This document shows, in pieces, positions 42,364 through 51,206 of a stretch of DNA of 64,000 bases; position 1 is the stretch's first letter, and each line of letters begins with the position of its first letter. The notes beneath the pieces are model-generated. The model had not been told where the DNA came from. It searched no databases and saw nothing but the letters and a program-made list of their open reading frames with translations. This DNA comes from Variovorax sp. OAS795 (GTDB taxonomy: Bacteria; Pseudomonadota; Gammaproteobacteria; Burkholderiales; Burkholderiaceae_C): positions 3,906,001-3,970,000 of the forward strand of contig NZ_JBEPOH010000001.1 of assembly GCF_040546685.1 (NCBI RefSeq). Reading direction: 5' to 3'. Position numbers and translations under genes: made by a program.

Positions 42364-43341
42364 ATGCGTATCTACGTAGCAGGTCATCGCGGCATGGTGG
42401 GCCAGTCGTTGATGAAGCGTTTGCGGGGCCTCGGGCACGAGGTCGTCACGCGCAGCCACGAGGAACTCGATCTGCTGGACCAGGAGGCGGTCCGCCGGTT
42501 CTTCGCCACCGAGCACATCGACCAGGTCTACCTGGCCGCGGCCAAGGTCGGCGGCATCCACGCCAACATGACCTATCCGGCGGAGTTCATCTACCAGAAC
42601 CTCCTGATCGCCGCCAACGTCACGCACCAGGCGTTCCTTGCGAACGTCAAGCGTCTGCTGTTCCTCGGCTCCAGCTGCATCTACCCGCGGCTTGCCGACC
42701 AGCCCATTCACGAACAAGCGCTGCTCGCCGGCAAGCTCGAGCCGACGAACGAGCCCTATGCGATCGCCAAGATCGCCGGCATCAAGCTCTGCGAGAGCTA
42801 CAACCGGCAGTACGGCGCCTCCCACGGCATCGACTACCGCAGCGTGATGCCCTGCAACCTGTACGGCCCGGGCGACAACTACCACATCGAGAACAGCCAT
42901 GTGGTGCCGGCACTGATCCGGCGCTTCCATGCCGCCAAGATGGAAGGCGCGCCCGAAGTGCTGATCTGGGGCACCGGCCGCGCGCGTCGCGAATTCCTGT
43001 ACGTCGACGACATGACCGATGGCTGCCTGCTGGTGATGGGCCTCACGCGGGCCGAGTACGAGCAGCACACCACGCCCATGTGCGCCCACATCAACCTGGG
43101 CATGGGCGAAGACCAGTCGATTGCCGAACTGGCGGAGCTGGTCCGCGAGGTGGTCGGCTATCGCGGCCGGATCCGCTTCGACACCTCTCAGCCCGACGGC
43201 GCGCCGAGAAAGCTGCTCGACGTGTCGTGCGCCGCAAGCCTCGGATGGCGCGCCACGGTGCCGCTGGCCGAAGGCCTTCGCCGCACCTATGCCGACTACC
43301 AGGAAGCGCTGCGGCCCGTCCAGGAGATCGCGCACGCCTGA
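42364..43341 (+). CDS. fcl: GDP-L-fucose synthase
   Basis: 325 residues. Reduces and epimerises GDP-4-keto-6-deoxymannose to GDP-L-fucose with NADPH. Seen: [14 protein letters not shown] (Rossmann start), [22 protein letters not shown] with the catalytic Ser, [14 protein letters not shown] with Tyr and Lys, and [12 protein letters not shown]. All family residues are present. The partner GDP-mannose 4,6-dehydratase (gmd) is not in this window, although ManC, which makes GDP-mannose, is (51.2 kb). Fucose, or another product of this reductase, is therefore a likely component of the repeat unit. Confidence 0.95.
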   Translation: MRIYVAGHRGMVGQSLMKRLRGLGHEVVTRSHEELDLLDQEAVRRFFATEHIDQVYLAAAKVGGIHANMTYPAEFIYQNLLIAANVTHQAFLANVKRLLFLGSSCIYPRLADQPIHEQALLAGKLEPTNEPYAIAKIAGIKLCESYNRQYGASHGIDYRSVMPCNLYGPGDNYHIENSHVVPALIRRFHAAKMEGAPEVLIWGTGRARREFLYVDDMTDGCLLVMGLTRAEYEQHTTPMCAHINLGMGEDQSIAELAELVREVVGYRGRIRFDTSQPDGAPRKLLDVSCAASLGWRATVPLAEGLRRTYADYQEALRPVQEIAHA

Positions 43342-43388
43342 GGCGCACGCCCTTCTTTTTCACAGAACCACGACTTGCAAGGCACGCC

Positions 43389-44717
43389 ATGAGAACACTC
43401 TGCTTCTGGTTCGGCATCGCGGCTGCGTTCCTGTGCGGCTGGGCCGATCCCGCCTGGGGCTACGCTGTCCTGTGCGTGCTGTCGCTCGTTCAGCTGGCGA
43501 TGCTGCGTGCGCCGGGCGCCAGCGTGTTCCTGCTGCTGCACTACACCACCGTCCTCACCTACTTCTCGCTGGCGCCGGCGATACAGATCGCCCAGGACGT
43601 CTACTTCTGGGACACGGGTGTCGTGAGCGCACCGGCGCACGCACAGGCGCTGGCGCTCCTGCTGCTCTACATGGCGGGCGTGGAACTCGCCCGGCTCGGC
43701 ATGCCCGAGGCGCCGGCGCCTTCGTTCCCCGCGCGGTCCGCCGCACCCCAGCCGCGGGCCCCCAGCGCAGCGGGTCCGGTGCTGCTGTTGCTGGGCGGCC
43801 TTCTTGCGGCTTTCGGGGCACTGCTCATCCGCCCCGACCTGAACTTCGTCGCGCGCGGCGAGCTGGGCAACGAAGAGGCCCTTCCGATCGACTTCATCGT
43901 CTTCTCGACGATGCCGAAGATGGTCGTGCTGATGTGCTTCGTGGCACTCGCCATCCATGCATTGCGCCGCCGCACGGTCTGGGCTTGGGGCGCCGCGGGC
44001 GTGGCGCTGGCGATGTCCGCCATTGCGGCGAACCCCGTCAACACGCCGCGCCAGATCCTCTTGATCGGCCTGCTGCCGCTCCTGATCCATCTGCTGGGCC
44101 GCGGCCGGCGCTGGACACTGGCACTGGTGCTCTTCGGCACCATCGCGGCCCTGGGCCCGGTGATCAACCTGGTGTCGCGCGGGAGCTTCTGGGGCGAATC
44201 GCTCGCCACCTTTCCGTACAGCCAGGACTTCGATGCGATGTTCATCGTGGCGGGCATCCTGGAGCGCGCGCCCGACCCCGATCTCGGATTCGGACGCTAC
44301 CTGCTGTCGGCTTTCTCCTTCTTCCTGCCGCGCGACCTGAAGCTGTATCCGGAATTCGATCCGCTCGGATGGCCGTCCATCCTGGGCAACTTTGCGCAGG
44401 CCAACCTGTCGCTGCCGCCCTTCACCACGGCGTACTTCGACTTCGGGCTGGCGGGCCCCGTGCTGCTCGGCCTCCTGGTATCGGCAGGCGCCCGCTACCT
44501 GGACAGGCTCATCGATCCGCGCGGTGCGGTGTCGGGCAGCTATCTGTGCGCACTGGTGCTGCTGGCCGCCTATGTGCCGTTCATGCGGGGCCCGATCCTG
44601 GGCTGGGGACCCTTTGCGGCATCGGGGCTCATCGCGGCGGCGTTCGCCGGGATCCTGAGTTCGCGCTTCCGCCGGCCCCGCCCTGCCCCACGGCCGTACG
44701 TCCCTCGCACGATCTGA
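43389..44717 (+). CDS. polytopic membrane protein, Wzy-like polysaccharide polymerase candidate
   Basis: 442 residues with about eleven hydrophobic segments (LCFWFGIAAAFLCGW, VLLLLGGLLAAFGALLI, QILLIGLLPLLIHLLG and others) and a large loop after NPVNTPRQ. No clear sequence signature, as usual for Wzy. Position between the priming enzyme and glycosyltransferases and beside Wzx, together with loops containing VSRGSFWGESLATFPYSQDFDAM, fits an O-antigen-type polymerase joining repeat units in the periplasm. The start is the ATG at 43389 with weak AAGG ahead. Assigned by topology and context only. Confidence 0.72.
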   Translation: MRTLCFWFGIAAAFLCGWADPAWGYAVLCVLSLVQLAMLRAPGASVFLLLHYTTVLTYFSLAPAIQIAQDVYFWDTGVVSAPAHAQALALLLLYMAGVELARLGMPEAPAPSFPARSAAPQPRAPSAAGPVLLLLGGLLAAFGALLIRPDLNFVARGELGNEEALPIDFIVFSTMPKMVVLMCFVALAIHALRRRTVWAWGAAGVALAMSAIAANPVNTPRQILLIGLLPLLIHLLGRGRRWTLALVLFGTIAALGPVINLVSRGSFWGESLATFPYSQDFDAMFIVAGILERAPDPDLGFGRYLLSAFSFFLPRDLKLYPEFDPLGWPSILGNFAQANLSLPPFTTAYFDFGLAGPVLLGLLVSAGARYLDRLIDPRGAVSGSYLCALVLLAAYVPFMRGPILGWGPFAASGLIAAAFAGILSSRFRRPRPAPRPYVPRTI

Positions 44718-44724
44718 GATCGCC

Positions 44725-45837
44725 ATGTACAAGTACCTGTTCTACGACACGATCCGGCTCAACAGCGGCGCAGGCGGCGTGCTGAACGTGTCCGACCTGC
44801 TGCTGCGAAGAATGCGCCTGTGCAAGGGCGACCGCATCCAACCGGTCAGCGAACTGCATCCGCGCATCTTCGCCGCGGCGCGCCGCCTCCGGGCCAGCCG
44901 GTTCCTGGTGGAGATCCTGCTCTACAACTACCACCGGCTGCGGGCGCTGGTCACCGGCGAGCAGGTGTTTTCGCTGTTCCCCAACTACTTCCTGCCGTTC
45001 ACGCCGTTCGGACGGCACCGTGATTCGATCGTGATCGTCCACGATCTGCAGTACAAGGCCTACCCCGAGTATTTCAGCCGCGCCAAACGCCTGTGGCTCG
45101 ACTGGTGCCTGCGCCGCGCCGCGCGCAGCCAGGCCGACGTGGTCTTCATCAGCCGCAGCAGCCAGCAGGATTTCGAGCGGTATTTCAGGCACTGCGAGCA
45201 CGCCACGGTCATCTTCAATCCGGTGGATGCCACGCGCGCGCCCGCTCCCGCGGCAAGCGGCGCCACGGCGTCCGCCCTGCCGGCCGATGCGAAGGGCGCC
45301 CCGGACCGCTACCTGATCGCGTCCTACCACTACTACCCGCACAAGAACTTCATCGGCACGCTCAAGCTCTTCGAGCGCATGAAGCGCGCGGGCCTCGTCG
45401 ACTGGCTGGACATCACGGGCAACGGCGCGGCCGAAGTCCAGCGAATGGCCGATGCCATGGGACCCGAGATCAGCCGCTGCGTGCGGCACCGCGGCCTGGT
45501 GTCGCGCAAGGAACTCACGCAGCTGTACTGCGGCGCGGCAGCCTTCATCTCGCTGTCCGCGTTCGAGGGCTTCAACCTCTCGGCCGCCGAGGCCGCCACG
45601 CTCGGCGTGCCGCTCCTGCTGTCGGACATCCCGGTGCACCGGGAGCTGTTCGGCGGCTATGCATTCCTCGTGGGCGGAGATGCCTGCGACCTGGGCGAAC
45701 TGTCGCGCTACCTGGCCGAGCATCGCGAGACCCGGCCAGCCTGGCTGCATGCCGAGGCCTGCGCACCCGGCACGGTGGCCAGGCGCTATCTCACCCTCAA
45801 GCGCGAGGCCGTCTCGCTGGCCGGAGCCGTGCAATGA
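44725..45837 (+). CDS. GT4-type glycosyltransferase
   Basis: 370 residues. N-terminal domain with IVIVHDLQYKAYPEYF; C-terminal domain with YLIASYHYYPHKNF (start of the nucleotide-sugar domain) and the GT-B signature FISLSAFEGFNLSAAEAATLGVPLL, whose E-x7-E pattern marks GT family 4. Acts at the cytoplasmic face to add a sugar to the lipid-linked repeat. The mid-part contains an Ala-rich loop. It overlaps the next gene by four bases (ATGA). Donor unknown; candidates are GDP-mannose or GDP-fucose, as both pathways are represented in the locus. Confidence 0.88.
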   Translation: MYKYLFYDTIRLNSGAGGVLNVSDLLLRRMRLCKGDRIQPVSELHPRIFAAARRLRASRFLVEILLYNYHRLRALVTGEQVFSLFPNYFLPFTPFGRHRDSIVIVHDLQYKAYPEYFSRAKRLWLDWCLRRAARSQADVVFISRSSQQDFERYFRHCEHATVIFNPVDATRAPAPAASGATASALPADAKGAPDRYLIASYHYYPHKNFIGTLKLFERMKRAGLVDWLDITGNGAAEVQRMADAMGPEISRCVRHRGLVSRKELTQLYCGAAAFISLSAFEGFNLSAAEAATLGVPLLLSDIPVHRELFGGYAFLVGGDACDLGELSRYLAEHRETRPAWLHAEACAPGTVARRYLTLKREAVSLAGAVQ

Positions 45838-46805
45838 AGCGGTGCGTGCGCACTCTTTGCCGGCTGCTCGCGGCATGGCTGCTCCCGTGCGTGGCTTCGG
45901 TGGCATCGGCCACGACCCCGGGCTTCGGCGTGATGGTGCACTACCTGCCCGACAAGCATTCGATCGCCGACGTTGCCCGGTTCGACGTCGAGGGCTTCGC
46001 GGATTCGCTGGCCCAGATGCGGGCGTCCCACCTCATCCTCACGCTCGGGCAGAACAACGGCCAGTACATCGCACCCAATGCGGCGCTCGAGAAGCTCTGT
46101 CCGCAAAGCGCCGCGAACCGGCCGCCGCGCGACCTGCCGCTCGAGATCGGCCGTGCGCTGCAGGCCCGCGGCATCGCCCTGGTGCTCTACCTGCCGTTCC
46201 GGGCCCCGCAGTCCGACGCCTACCTGATGGATTGCCTGGGCGACATCTCGGAGCAGCAGCCGCCGCCCGCCGCCTTCGTCGGCCGGTGGGCCGCGGTGAT
46301 CCGCGACTGGTCGGAGCGCTACGGCACGCTCGCCGCCGGCTGGTGGTTCGACGGGGTCTACAACACCCGGGGCATGTCGGCGGAAGGCTGGAACGCGCTG
46401 TGCAGCGCCGCCCGCAGCGGCAATGGAAAACGCTGGCTGGCCTTCAATTCCGGCGAAGGCCCCGATCGCTTCGCCGCCAAGGCCGCACCATGCCAGAACC
46501 TCATGGCCGGCGAGTTCATGCAGCCACCGGCCAGGCCCGCCGCGACATCCGGCATGCAGGCCGGACTGACCTTCCATGTGCTGACGCCGCTCGGCGAGTC
46601 GTGGGGCCAGCCGACATCACCGCGCTTCACGGCGGACCAGGTGCGCAGCTGGATCGCCGAGGCGAACGCGCGCGGCGGCCTGTTCACGCTCGACCTCCCG
46701 CTGGACGCCGGCTTCCGCTTTCTCCCCTCCCACTTGGCGCTGATCCGCAGCGCCACCGCCCCCCGCGCCCGACCCGTGGCATCGAACGCCCATCACCAGC
46801 CATGA
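45834..46805 (+). CDS. secreted fucosidase-like (GH29-like TIM barrel) hydrolase
   Basis: 323 residues with a signal peptide (VRTLCRLLAAWLLPCVASVASA) and a TIM-barrel pattern: FGVMVHYLPDKHSI, SHLILTLGQNNGQYI, GIALVLYLPFRAP and GWWFDGVYN, whose Asp matches the nucleophile position of GH29 alpha-L-fucosidases. The acid/base residue is not obvious. It is encoded between two glycosyltransferases, overlapping both by four bases, so it is an integral part of the EPS operon. It might trim or release the fucose-containing polymer in the periplasm, as hydrolases in other EPS loci do. GH29 is inferred from motif resemblance; a different GH family with the same fold is possible. Confidence 0.65.
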   Translation: MKRCVRTLCRLLAAWLLPCVASVASATTPGFGVMVHYLPDKHSIADVARFDVEGFADSLAQMRASHLILTLGQNNGQYIAPNAALEKLCPQSAANRPPRDLPLEIGRALQARGIALVLYLPFRAPQSDAYLMDCLGDISEQQPPPAAFVGRWAAVIRDWSERYGTLAAGWWFDGVYNTRGMSAEGWNALCSAARSGNGKRWLAFNSGEGPDRFAAKAAPCQNLMAGEFMQPPARPAATSGMQAGLTFHVLTPLGESWGQPTSPRFTADQVRSWIAEANARGGLFTLDLPLDAGFRFLPSHLALIRSATAPRARPVASNAHHQP

Positions 46806-47740
46806 CCATGAACAACGCCCCTGTCTTCATCGTGGTGGAAGACCGCCAGAACAAGACGCTTCTGCTGTGCCGGGAATCCGCGGCGCGGGCAGAGGAATCC
46901 CTCATCGTGCTGTCGGGCACCGACGCCGGCCCCGCCTACGAGCGCCTGTGCAGCAGCTATGTGCACCTGTCGAGCAACACGCCGGAGTTCGAGAAGATCT
47001 GCTTTCGACGCTACTTCCTCCTGGCACAGCACCTCAAGGCCCATCCGGACCTGCAGGAGTTCGTGCTCATCGACAGCGACGTGCTGCTGTTCCGCGGCGT
47101 CGGCGCGCACATCCGCCGCGTCGCCGGCAAGGCCGATTTCTCGGGCTCGCTCATGCACCCGGAGGACGGCTGGGATCCGTGCCAGATCTCGCCGCACGTG
47201 AGCTACTGGACCTCGGCGGGCCTGCAGAGCTTCATCGCCTTCGTGCTCAACACCTACGCAACGCCCGCCGGACGCCGGAAGCTGCGCGCCATCGCGGCCC
47301 GGTTCGCCAGCCGGGGCGAGCGCGGCGGCGTGTCCGACATGACGCTGCTTCATCTGTGGGCGCAGGCGAGCGGCAATACGGCGCCCATCAACCGGATCTT
47401 CGGCGGCCGCGTCATCGACCACAACATCAACGGCGGGCGCAACCTGATGGGCCACGAGTTCCAGGTGCGGGGCGGTGCCAAGCGCATCGAGATCGTCGAC
47501 GGACAGCCCTGCCTGGTCACGCCCGGCGGCGAGCTGGTGGGCGCGATGGCCCTGCACTTCCAGGGCGGCGCGAAGATCGCGATGCCGCACGTGCTGCACG
47601 GCCGCGTGCGCACGGTGGCCATGGTCACGTACGTCCTGCATCTGGCGCGCCGCGCCAAGAACTGGGCCTTCGGCCGCGGCCTGATCGCGCAGCGCGCACC
47701 GGGCGGCGGCCGGCTCGCGGACGCTTCGGCGCCCAAGTGA
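46802..47740 (+). CDS. putative glycosyltransferase with DxD motif
   Basis: 312 residues without signal peptide. FVLIDSDVLLFRGVG contains a D-x-D at the end of a hydrophobic strand, the metal/nucleotide-sugar site of GT-A enzymes. PHVSYWTSAGLQSFIAFVLN and GGVSDMTLLHLWAQASG with NGGRNLMGHEF follow. No family name is assigned. It begins with ATGA overlap with the hydrolase gene. The last ~50 residues are basic and may contact membrane. It probably adds one sugar of the repeat unit, but this is inference from the DxD and location. It is one of the least known parts of the locus. Confidence 0.65.
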   Translation: MTMNNAPVFIVVEDRQNKTLLLCRESAARAEESLIVLSGTDAGPAYERLCSSYVHLSSNTPEFEKICFRRYFLLAQHLKAHPDLQEFVLIDSDVLLFRGVGAHIRRVAGKADFSGSLMHPEDGWDPCQISPHVSYWTSAGLQSFIAFVLNTYATPAGRRKLRAIAARFASRGERGGVSDMTLLHLWAQASGNTAPINRIFGGRVIDHNINGGRNLMGHEFQVRGGAKRIEIVDGQPCLVTPGGELVGAMALHFQGGAKIAMPHVLHGRVRTVAMVTYVLHLARRAKNWAFGRGLIAQRAPGGGRLADASAPK

Positions 47741-47770
47741 CGCCCCGCTGACCGCCACCGACGCACGGCC

Positions 47771-49036
47771 ATGAATCCGCTTCACCGCACTTTCGGCCTT
47801 GCCGGCGCGCGCACCCTGCAGCTTCGCGGCTTGGGCGCGCTGGCTTCGCGGCTCTATGTCTACCTGTCGGGATTTCTTGCTGTCTTCCTGATGGCCGCGT
47901 ACGTCTCGCCGGCCGATTTTGGCCAGTACTCGATCTACCAGTCGGTGCTGGAAGTGGCACTGGTGGTGGGCACACTGGGCAGCGCGCTGCTGTTCTCGCG
48001 CCATGCGGCCAGCGTTCCGCCCGGCGTGCGCCGCGGCGACGTGGTTCGCACGCTGGCCATCGGGCTTCCGTTGGCCACGCTGCTGGTGGCCGCCATCCTG
48101 ACGCTGCAGCGAACGGCCGTGGCCGACCTGCCCTTTGTGCTGGTCGTGGCAACGCTCGCGGTGTTCGCGTTCGTCAGCCTGCGCCTTTCGTACAGCCGCG
48201 GCCTTGGCTACGCGGGCCTGCTCAACCTCGAAGCGGGCATCCGCTCGACCATCCTGGTACTGGGGGTCGCGGGACTCTCCCTGCTCGGGCTCGAGCTGCA
48301 CGTCACGCACCTGCTGCTCATCAACCTGCTGGCCTTGCTGGTGGTGGCTGCGGCCTGCATGCACACGGGCTGGGCCGCCGGACCGCCGCGCGGCGGTCCG
48401 GCGCTCGGCCTCGCATCGCAGGGCAGCGCGACGGTCTATGCGATCCTGATGTTCCTTTTGCGCAAGTCGGACCTGCTGGTCGTGGCGTTCTTCATGCCGC
48501 TGGGCTACGTGGGGGCGTTCAAGATCGCCTTCCTGCTGGCGGAAGCCCCGTCGCAGTTCGTGCAGGCCTTTCTCTACACCAAGACGCGGGCAATGCTGGG
48601 CTCCGATGCCAGCAACTTCGACGATTCGCAGCTGCAGCTGGCGAAGCATTCGTTCCTGCTGGGCTGCGTTCTCTTCGCAGGGCTTGCGGTGGTGATCACG
48701 GTCGCGGCGCCGCTCTTGAAGGTGGGCCGCGAAGCACTCGAGATCTTCCTGTGCATCGCGCCCTACTTCCTTGTGCGCACCTACACGGTCCACCACGAGA
48801 TGCTGCTCGCACTCAAGACGCCGATGAGCACCCTGGGGTACTGGGCGCTGGCCGAGGTGGCGCTGCGGCTCGTGTCCTACGGCGTCGTTGTCTCCGTCGT
48901 TCCGGACAAGCCGCACTACGTGTTCTTCATTGCGGCCTTCTCCGAGCTCCTTCTCTACGAGGTGCGGATGCATGCGTTGCTCGGCTTCTTTCCGCTCGTG
49001 CGGCTGATTCGCGGTTCCTCCACAAAGCAGTCATGA
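47771..49036 (+). CDS. Wzx-type polysaccharide flippase
   Basis: 421 residues with about twelve hydrophobic segments and the MATE/PST-type start ASRLYVYLSGFLAVFLMAAYVSP, then ADFGQYSIYQSVLEVALVVG. GSATVYAILMFLLRKSDLLVVAFFMP corresponds to the second half repeat. It moves the undecaprenyl-linked repeat unit across the inner membrane. Together with the Wzy-like gene it makes this a Wzx/Wzy-dependent and not an ABC-dependent pathway. It overlaps the next glycosyltransferase gene by four bases (ATGA). Confidence 0.85.
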   Translation: MNPLHRTFGLAGARTLQLRGLGALASRLYVYLSGFLAVFLMAAYVSPADFGQYSIYQSVLEVALVVGTLGSALLFSRHAASVPPGVRRGDVVRTLAIGLPLATLLVAAILTLQRTAVADLPFVLVVATLAVFAFVSLRLSYSRGLGYAGLLNLEAGIRSTILVLGVAGLSLLGLELHVTHLLLINLLALLVVAAACMHTGWAAGPPRGGPALGLASQGSATVYAILMFLLRKSDLLVVAFFMPLGYVGAFKIAFLLAEAPSQFVQAFLYTKTRAMLGSDASNFDDSQLQLAKHSFLLGCVLFAGLAVVITVAAPLLKVGREALEIFLCIAPYFLVRTYTVHHEMLLALKTPMSTLGYWALAEVALRLVSYGVVVSVVPDKPHYVFFIAAFSELLLYEVRMHALLGFFPLVRLIRGSSTKQS

Positions 49037-50280
49037 AAATTCTTCTGTATTCCATGAACTTCACGCCGGAGCTGGTGGGCATCGGAAAGTATTCGGGCGA
49101 GATGGCGCAGTGGCTGCATGCCAAGGGCCACGATGTCCGCGTGATCGCGTCACCGCCGTTCTTTCCGCACTGGGCGCCATTCGAAGGGCATTCGGCCTGG
49201 GCCTACCGCAAGACGGTGTACGACGGCATCACGGTCTGGCGCGCACCCACGTGGGTGCCGGCACGGCCGCGTGCACTCGCGCGCATGGCCCACCTCTTCT
49301 CCTTCATGCTGTCGAGCATGCCGCTGCTGTTCGCGCAGATGCGCTGGCGGCCGGACCTCGTCTTCGTGGTGGAGCCGCCGCTGTTCTGCGCACCGACCGT
49401 GCTCTTCTTCTCGCGCATGCTGGGCATCAAGTCGTGGCTGCACATCCAGGACTACGAGGTCGACGCCGCCTTCGGCCTCGGCCTGGTGCGCGGCACGCGG
49501 GTGCGCCGCTTCGCGCTGTCCGTCGAACGCTGGCTGCTGAGCCGCTTCAACCGCGTCTCGACCATCTCCGCCGCCATGCTGGACAAGGCCAGGGACAAGG
49601 GCATCGACGAAACGCGGCTGGTGCTGCTGCCCAACTGGGTGGACGTGCGCTCGATCTACCCGCAAGCGGCCGGCACTGCGGAAGCAGCCGCGCCGGTGAA
49701 CGGCTACCGCACCATGCTGGGCATTCCGCCCGATGACGTGGTGGTGCTCTATGCGGGCAGCCTGGGCAACAAGCAGGGCATCGAGCTGCTGGCCGATGCG
49801 GCGCGGCAACTGGCCGCGGCCGGACACATCCACTTCGTCCTGTGCGGCAACGGGCCGAGCCGCGAGCCGCTGAAGGCCGCCTGTGCCAACCTGGACCGTG
49901 TGCATTTTCTCGATCTGCAACCAGCCGAGCGGCTCAACGAATTGCTCGGCATGGCCGACATCCACGTGCTGCCGCAGCGCGCCGACGCGGCCGACCTGGT
50001 GATGCCGTCGAAGCTGGGCGGCATGCTCGCGAGCGGCAAGGCGGTGATCGTCACGGCCCACGAGGGCACCGAGCTGAGCAACGTGGTGGCCGGGCGCGGC
50101 CTCGTGGTCGCCCCGGGCGACGCGGATGCGCTGTCGGATGCCATCGCGCGGCTCGCCGCGTCCCGCCCGCAACGCGAAGCCATGGGCGCGGCCGGCCGCT
50201 CCTTCGCAGAAACGCAGCTGGACCGCAACGCCATCCTGCTGCGCCTGGAGAAGGAACTGCTGCGCTGTGTCGCCGACTGA
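49033..50280 (+). CDS. WcaI-like glycosyltransferase (GT4)
   Basis: 415 residues. MKILLYSMNFTPELVGIGKY and SGEMAQWLHAKGHDVRVIASPPFFP form the typical start of WcaI, the colanic-acid glycosyltransferase, and WLHIQDYEVDAAFGLGL continues it. C-terminal VVLYAGSLGNKQGIELLADA and IHVLPQRADAADLVMPSK are the GT-B donor domain. WcaI relatives transfer fucose or a related sugar, in line with the GDP-fucose synthase of this locus; the exact donor is not proved. It is the last gene coupled by overlap before the response regulator. Confidence 0.88.
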   Translation: MKILLYSMNFTPELVGIGKYSGEMAQWLHAKGHDVRVIASPPFFPHWAPFEGHSAWAYRKTVYDGITVWRAPTWVPARPRALARMAHLFSFMLSSMPLLFAQMRWRPDLVFVVEPPLFCAPTVLFFSRMLGIKSWLHIQDYEVDAAFGLGLVRGTRVRRFALSVERWLLSRFNRVSTISAAMLDKARDKGIDETRLVLLPNWVDVRSIYPQAAGTAEAAAPVNGYRTMLGIPPDDVVVLYAGSLGNKQGIELLADAARQLAAAGHIHFVLCGNGPSREPLKAACANLDRVHFLDLQPAERLNELLGMADIHVLPQRADAADLVMPSKLGGMLASGKAVIVTAHEGTELSNVVAGRGLVVAPGDADALSDAIARLAASRPQREAMGAAGRSFAETQLDRNAILLRLEKELLRCVAD

Positions 50281-50368
50281 AAGCGCACCTTCACTCCATC
50301 CCCAACGACCCACCCGCGAAACCGCAAAGCACTGCAAACCTCCCACCACTGCAACCTGGGTATTCCAC

Positions 50369-51160
50369 ATGTCCGACACCACCTCGAATTCTTCCGGCGT
50401 TTCGGATTTCGGCCGCGCGCCAGAACGCCGCACGAACTATTCGCCGGGCGTCTGCCCGCCCGCCGAGCCGCTGTGGCCGCACTTCCTCACAGGCCAGGAA
50501 GATGCGCCGGTGCGCGTGCTGCTGGTCGACGACGACGAGTTCATGCGGCGCGTGATCGCGCAGGAACTGCTGTCCGACATGCGCATCCAGCTGGAAGGCC
50601 AGGCCGGCAGCGTACGCGACGGCCGGCGCCTCCTCGCGACCCACGAGTTCGACGTGCTGATGGTCGACCTGCGGCTGGGCGACGGGTCGGGTTTCGACCT
50701 CATCCGCGAGGCGCGCAAGCTGCAGCGCCACTGCGAAATCATCGTGATCTCGGCACTGGAGGACGACGCCCACGTGATCCACGCGCTGGAACTCGGCGCC
50801 ACCGGCTACCTGCTCAAGCATGCCTGGCTCCAGAGCTTCGCCCAGGCCGTTCTGCAGGTGGTCAACGGCGGCGCGGCCATCACGCCCAAGCTGGCGCGCC
50901 GGCTGCTGTCGCGAATGAACCTGCACAGCGGCGGCGAGCCACCGGCCATGGAGATCCCGGTGCGCGAGGCGACGCTCACGGCGCGCGAGCGAGAGGTGCT
51001 GCGCTGCGTGGCGCGCGGCTACGTGTCCAAGGAAATCAGCCTGCGGCTCGGCATCTCGGGCCAGACGGTCAATGCCCACATCAAGAACATCTACAAGAAG
51101 CTGCACGTGCATTCGCGCGCCCAGGCGGTGAGCCTGGCCACCCACACGGGGCAGCTCTGA
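50369..51160 (+). CDS. orphan LuxR/NarL-type response regulator
   Basis: 263 residues. A 45-residue N-terminal extension precedes a receiver domain (VRVLLVDDDEFMRR, phospho-Asp in VLMVDLRLGDGSG, and Lys in GYLLKHAW). The C-terminal domain TLTAREREVLRCVARGYVSK and EISLRLGISGQTVNAHIKNIYKKL is a LuxR-type HTH. No histidine kinase is in the window. Located between the last glycosyltransferase and manC, so probably a switch for the EPS/NRPS train in answer to a remote kinase. The start is the ATG giving MSDTTSNS; a longer open frame upstream overlaps the GT gene. Confidence 0.9.
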   Translation: MSDTTSNSSGVSDFGRAPERRTNYSPGVCPPAEPLWPHFLTGQEDAPVRVLLVDDDEFMRRVIAQELLSDMRIQLEGQAGSVRDGRRLLATHEFDVLMVDLRLGDGSGFDLIREARKLQRHCEIIVISALEDDAHVIHALELGATGYLLKHAWLQSFAQAVLQVVNGGAAITPKLARRLLSRMNLHSGGEPPAMEIPVREATLTAREREVLRCVARGYVSKEISLRLGISGQTVNAHIKNIYKKLHVHSRAQAVSLATHTGQL

Positions 51161-51206
51161 CCGAACGCCATCCATCGCATTCAAGACAACAGGAAGGACG
51201 GACTCC

